From positions 1 to 7,727 of the forward strand of contig CAIXUF010000893.1 of assembly GCA_903922535.1 (NCBI GenBank): a DNA stretch of 7,727 nt, in the 5' to 3' direction. Made by a program: the position numbers and the translations under genes. Under the pieces are notes generated by a model. That model was not told where the DNA came from, did no database searches, and saw only the letters and a program-made list of their open reading frames with translations. Positions 6,112-7,727 of the stretch are shown here, one piece after another; the first letter of the stretch is position 1; each line of letters begins with the position of its first letter. The stretch is from Candidatus Hydrogenedentota bacterium. GTDB taxonomy: Bacteria; Hydrogenedentota; Hydrogenedentia; Hydrogenedentiales; CAITNO01.

Positions 6112-7727
6112 ATGTCTAGTCTCACCGAACCGCCTCCTGAAGAGACCGCGCATCCCTTCCCCGACGCTGTCCCAGCGGGCATTGAAGCGGCAAAGAACGC
6201 TCCCGGCAGCCCCGCGCCGGCGGGCAAGCCCTGGGTGCTTCGCTTGGAAAGCCCCGCAGGGGTTGGTGTGCTTGAGGCCGCGTCACTCCTGTATATCGGC
6301 GCGCCCGCACTCATTTTTATCCTCGGGTGGCTGCGTCCGCCCTTGGCGCTCGTTTTGGGATCCGCCTTTGTGCTCCTGCTCGCGCGTGGTGGTTTCCGTG
6401 CGGTGGGCTGGGCCCGCAACGCGTATGCCGGCACAAAGCCGCCCGACGCATCCATGGACAACGAGACCTTTGCGTTGTGCTCGGTGCTGCTTGTCGGGAT
6501 CGTGGCCTTTGCCGTGGCCTGCACCGGAGTGGGGCGGCTTACCTTTCAATTCTCGGACTACACGCATTATGACATGCTGCTGCGGATGCTCATGGAGTGT
6601 CCATGGCCGCTGGGGATAGTCTTGGACGTGCCGAACTCCGGAACCCATATGCCGCTGGTCTATTACTGGGCCTATTATCTCCCCGGCGCGCTGGTGGGCC
6701 GCATGTTTGGCTGGAACACCGCCTACCTGTTCTTCTATGTGTGGAACACCTTTGGCACGCTGCTGGCCACCGTCTGGTTCATGCGCATCGTGGGAACGTT
6801 CCGGCTTCGCTATGCGCTGATGTTCCTGTTCTTTGGGGGCATCGATCTGATTGGGTATGGTCTCACTACCGCGCTGCCGGATGGGCACAATGTTACTTGG
6901 CTCGACTACGTCACCGGCACGTTCTGGTGGTCGACCGGACGCGGCTGGATGGCGCACTGGTCGGCCAATTTCTCACTGCTGACCCCTGACGGACAGTCCA
7001 TTATGGGAGGGGTCTTCTACCGCTTCTACGGGATGCTCTCTTTTCTTTTTGACGGGCCGCTTCACGTCCTGCCTGCATGGGTGCTTCTGCTGGTTGTTCT
7101 GCATGATGTCCTCCGGCGCAAGACGGTCGAGCGGCTTTTCTTCCTGACTTCCCTTCTGCCGTTGTGTTCGGTTTTCGTCACGATGGGCACCGTTCCCGTG
7201 CTCGCGGCCTCGGTGCTGCACACACGCGGCAGGAAACTGCTCACCGTGGGCAACGTGGTGGTCGGACCGATTATCGTGCTCATACTGCTGCTGTGGTTCC
7301 GGGGCGCCGAATCCACCCTTCCCAACGACTGGGTGTGGAAATTTCTGGATGTCAACCGGACATGGGGCTACCTTTTCTTCTACTACTTCTGCGGATTCGC
7401 CCTCTATGCGCTTGTTGCGCCCAGCATGCGCGGCAACGGGTACCGGCCCGGCCGTCTTTGGCTTTACACGGCCATCGCCCTGTTCCTGTTCGCCCCGTGG
7501 TACCGCATGGGTGTTTACGGCGATTTCACCACCAAGGTGGTCATTCCCGGCCAACTCGTCTTTCTCGTCTGCCTAGCCACGGCGCTTCGCGATCCGGCGG
7601 GGAAGGGGGCCCGGCTGCGGCAGCGCTTGCTGGCGGTGGCGCTGGTCGCCGGATCCTGGTCGGGACTGGGCATCATCTACCGCGCCGTCGATTTTGGGTT
7701 TTCCTTTTCGCCGCCGCCCCTGGCGCG
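6112..7727 (+). CDS. Large polytopic membrane protein, probable GT-C-type glycosyltransferase, 3' partial
   Basis: The frame is open from the ATG at 6112 to the window end, giving 538 residues without a stop. A TGA at 6106-6108, two codons upstream, makes this ATG the first possible start; only a weak GGCGGG precedes it. Residues 1-43 are Pro/Ala-rich and hydrophilic. Many hydrophobic helices follow (for example about 59-97, 124-140, 205-222, 234-250, 322-333, 342-370, 381-396, 420-436, 450-463, 505-522). The loop after the third hydrophobic stretch reads FSDYTHYDMLLRML (147-160), with Asp149 and Asp154, then a WP and VYYWAYYLPGALVG at 183-196. This matches the pattern in GT-C-like membrane proteins of the DUF2298/DUF6541 sort, where an acidic residue in the first outer loop serves catalysis. 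I infer a polyprenyl-linked sugar transferase or a related glycan assembly protein. Membrane nature is certain; enzyme activity is likely but unproven; the specific family is not settled. Confidence 0.8.
   Translation, partial: MSSLTEPPPEETAHPFPDAVPAGIEAAKNAPGSPAPAGKPWVLRLESPAGVGVLEAASLLYIGAPALIFILGWLRPPLALVLGSAFVLLLARGGFRAVGWARNAYAGTKPPDASMDNETFALCSVLLVGIVAFAVACTGVGRLTFQFSDYTHYDMLLRMLMECPWPLGIVLDVPNSGTHMPLVYYWAYYLPGALVGRMFGWNTAYLFFYVWNTFGTLLATVWFMRIVGTFRLRYALMFLFFGGIDLIGYGLTTALPDGHNVTWLDYVTGTFWWSTGRGWMAHWSANFSLLTPDGQSIMGGVFYRFYGMLSFLFDGPLHVLPAWVLLLVVLHDVLRRKTVERLFFLTSLLPLCSVFVTMGTVPVLAASVLHTRGRKLLTVGNVVVGPIIVLILLLWFRGAESTLPNDWVWKFLDVNRTWGYLFFYYFCGFALYALVAPSMRGNGYRPGRLWLYTAIALFLFAPWYRMGVYGDFTTKVVIPGQLVFLVCLATALRDPAGKGARLRQRLLAVALVAGSWSGLGIIYRAVDFGFSFSPPPLA

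Noticed and set aside
5760..6119. A 119-residue + strand open frame in the gap before the membrane protein
   Set aside because: Its composition is that of random GC-rich sequence, it has no motif or ribosome site, and it overlaps the start of the real gene at 6112 in another frame.
6283..7554. Two long minus-strand open frames (6283-6957 and 6973-7554)
   Set aside because: They are antisense to the polytopic membrane gene, with His/Gln/Arg/Glu-rich translations that mirror hydrophobic codons on the other strand.

Overview
The window (7,727 bases, GC-rich) looks like chromosomal DNA of an uncultured or environmental bacterium. The gene content suggests the Planctomycetota/Verrucomicrobiota/Lentisphaerota/Hydrogenedentota range: a URO-D superfamily protein of the expanded non-haem type, a relic of a DUF1559-like type IV pilin, and a membrane glycosyltransferase fused to TPRs. 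That placement is inferred from gene-family flavour only; there is no rRNA or other marker here. I see no mobile element, CRISPR array, tRNA or rRNA.

Layout. (1) 3-527, +: the 3' part of a uroporphyrinogen-decarboxylase-like (URO-D) protein. (2) 528-1078: a gap without an intact gene. It holds a frameshifted type IV pilin-like pseudogene (about 632-854), a perfect-consensus sigma70 promoter (908-936), a 27-bp imperfect tandem repeat (937-1010) and a 19-bp palindrome (1005-1023). (3) 1079-2407, +: a radical SAM protein with an N-terminal B12-binding-like domain. (4) 2421-4559, -: a GT39/ArnT-like membrane glycosyltransferase with a C-terminal TPR region, convergent with gene 3 and only 13 bases from it. 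(5) 4560-4762: a divergent promoter region. (6) 4763-5701, +: a SAM-dependent methyltransferase with an N-terminal four-cysteine zinc ribbon. (7) 5702-6111: a gap with a strong stem-loop and a probable promoter. (8) 6112 to the window end, +: a large polytopic membrane protein with GT-C-like features, running off the edge.

How the genes may work together. The two GT-C-type membrane proteins and the methyltransferase fit a cell-surface glycan or glycolipid theme, in which polyprenyl-phosphate-linked sugars are transferred at the membrane and a small-molecule, lipid or sugar acceptor is methylated. The B12 radical SAM enzyme could be a methylase or a rearrangement/cyclase enzyme acting on a lipid or other metabolite, but no neighbour fixes its substrate. 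Spacing and orientation argue against one operon: each gene appears to have its own promoter. No complete known pathway is visible. The clearest new observations are the two-frame pilin relic and the unusually elaborate control region in front of the B12 radical SAM gene.
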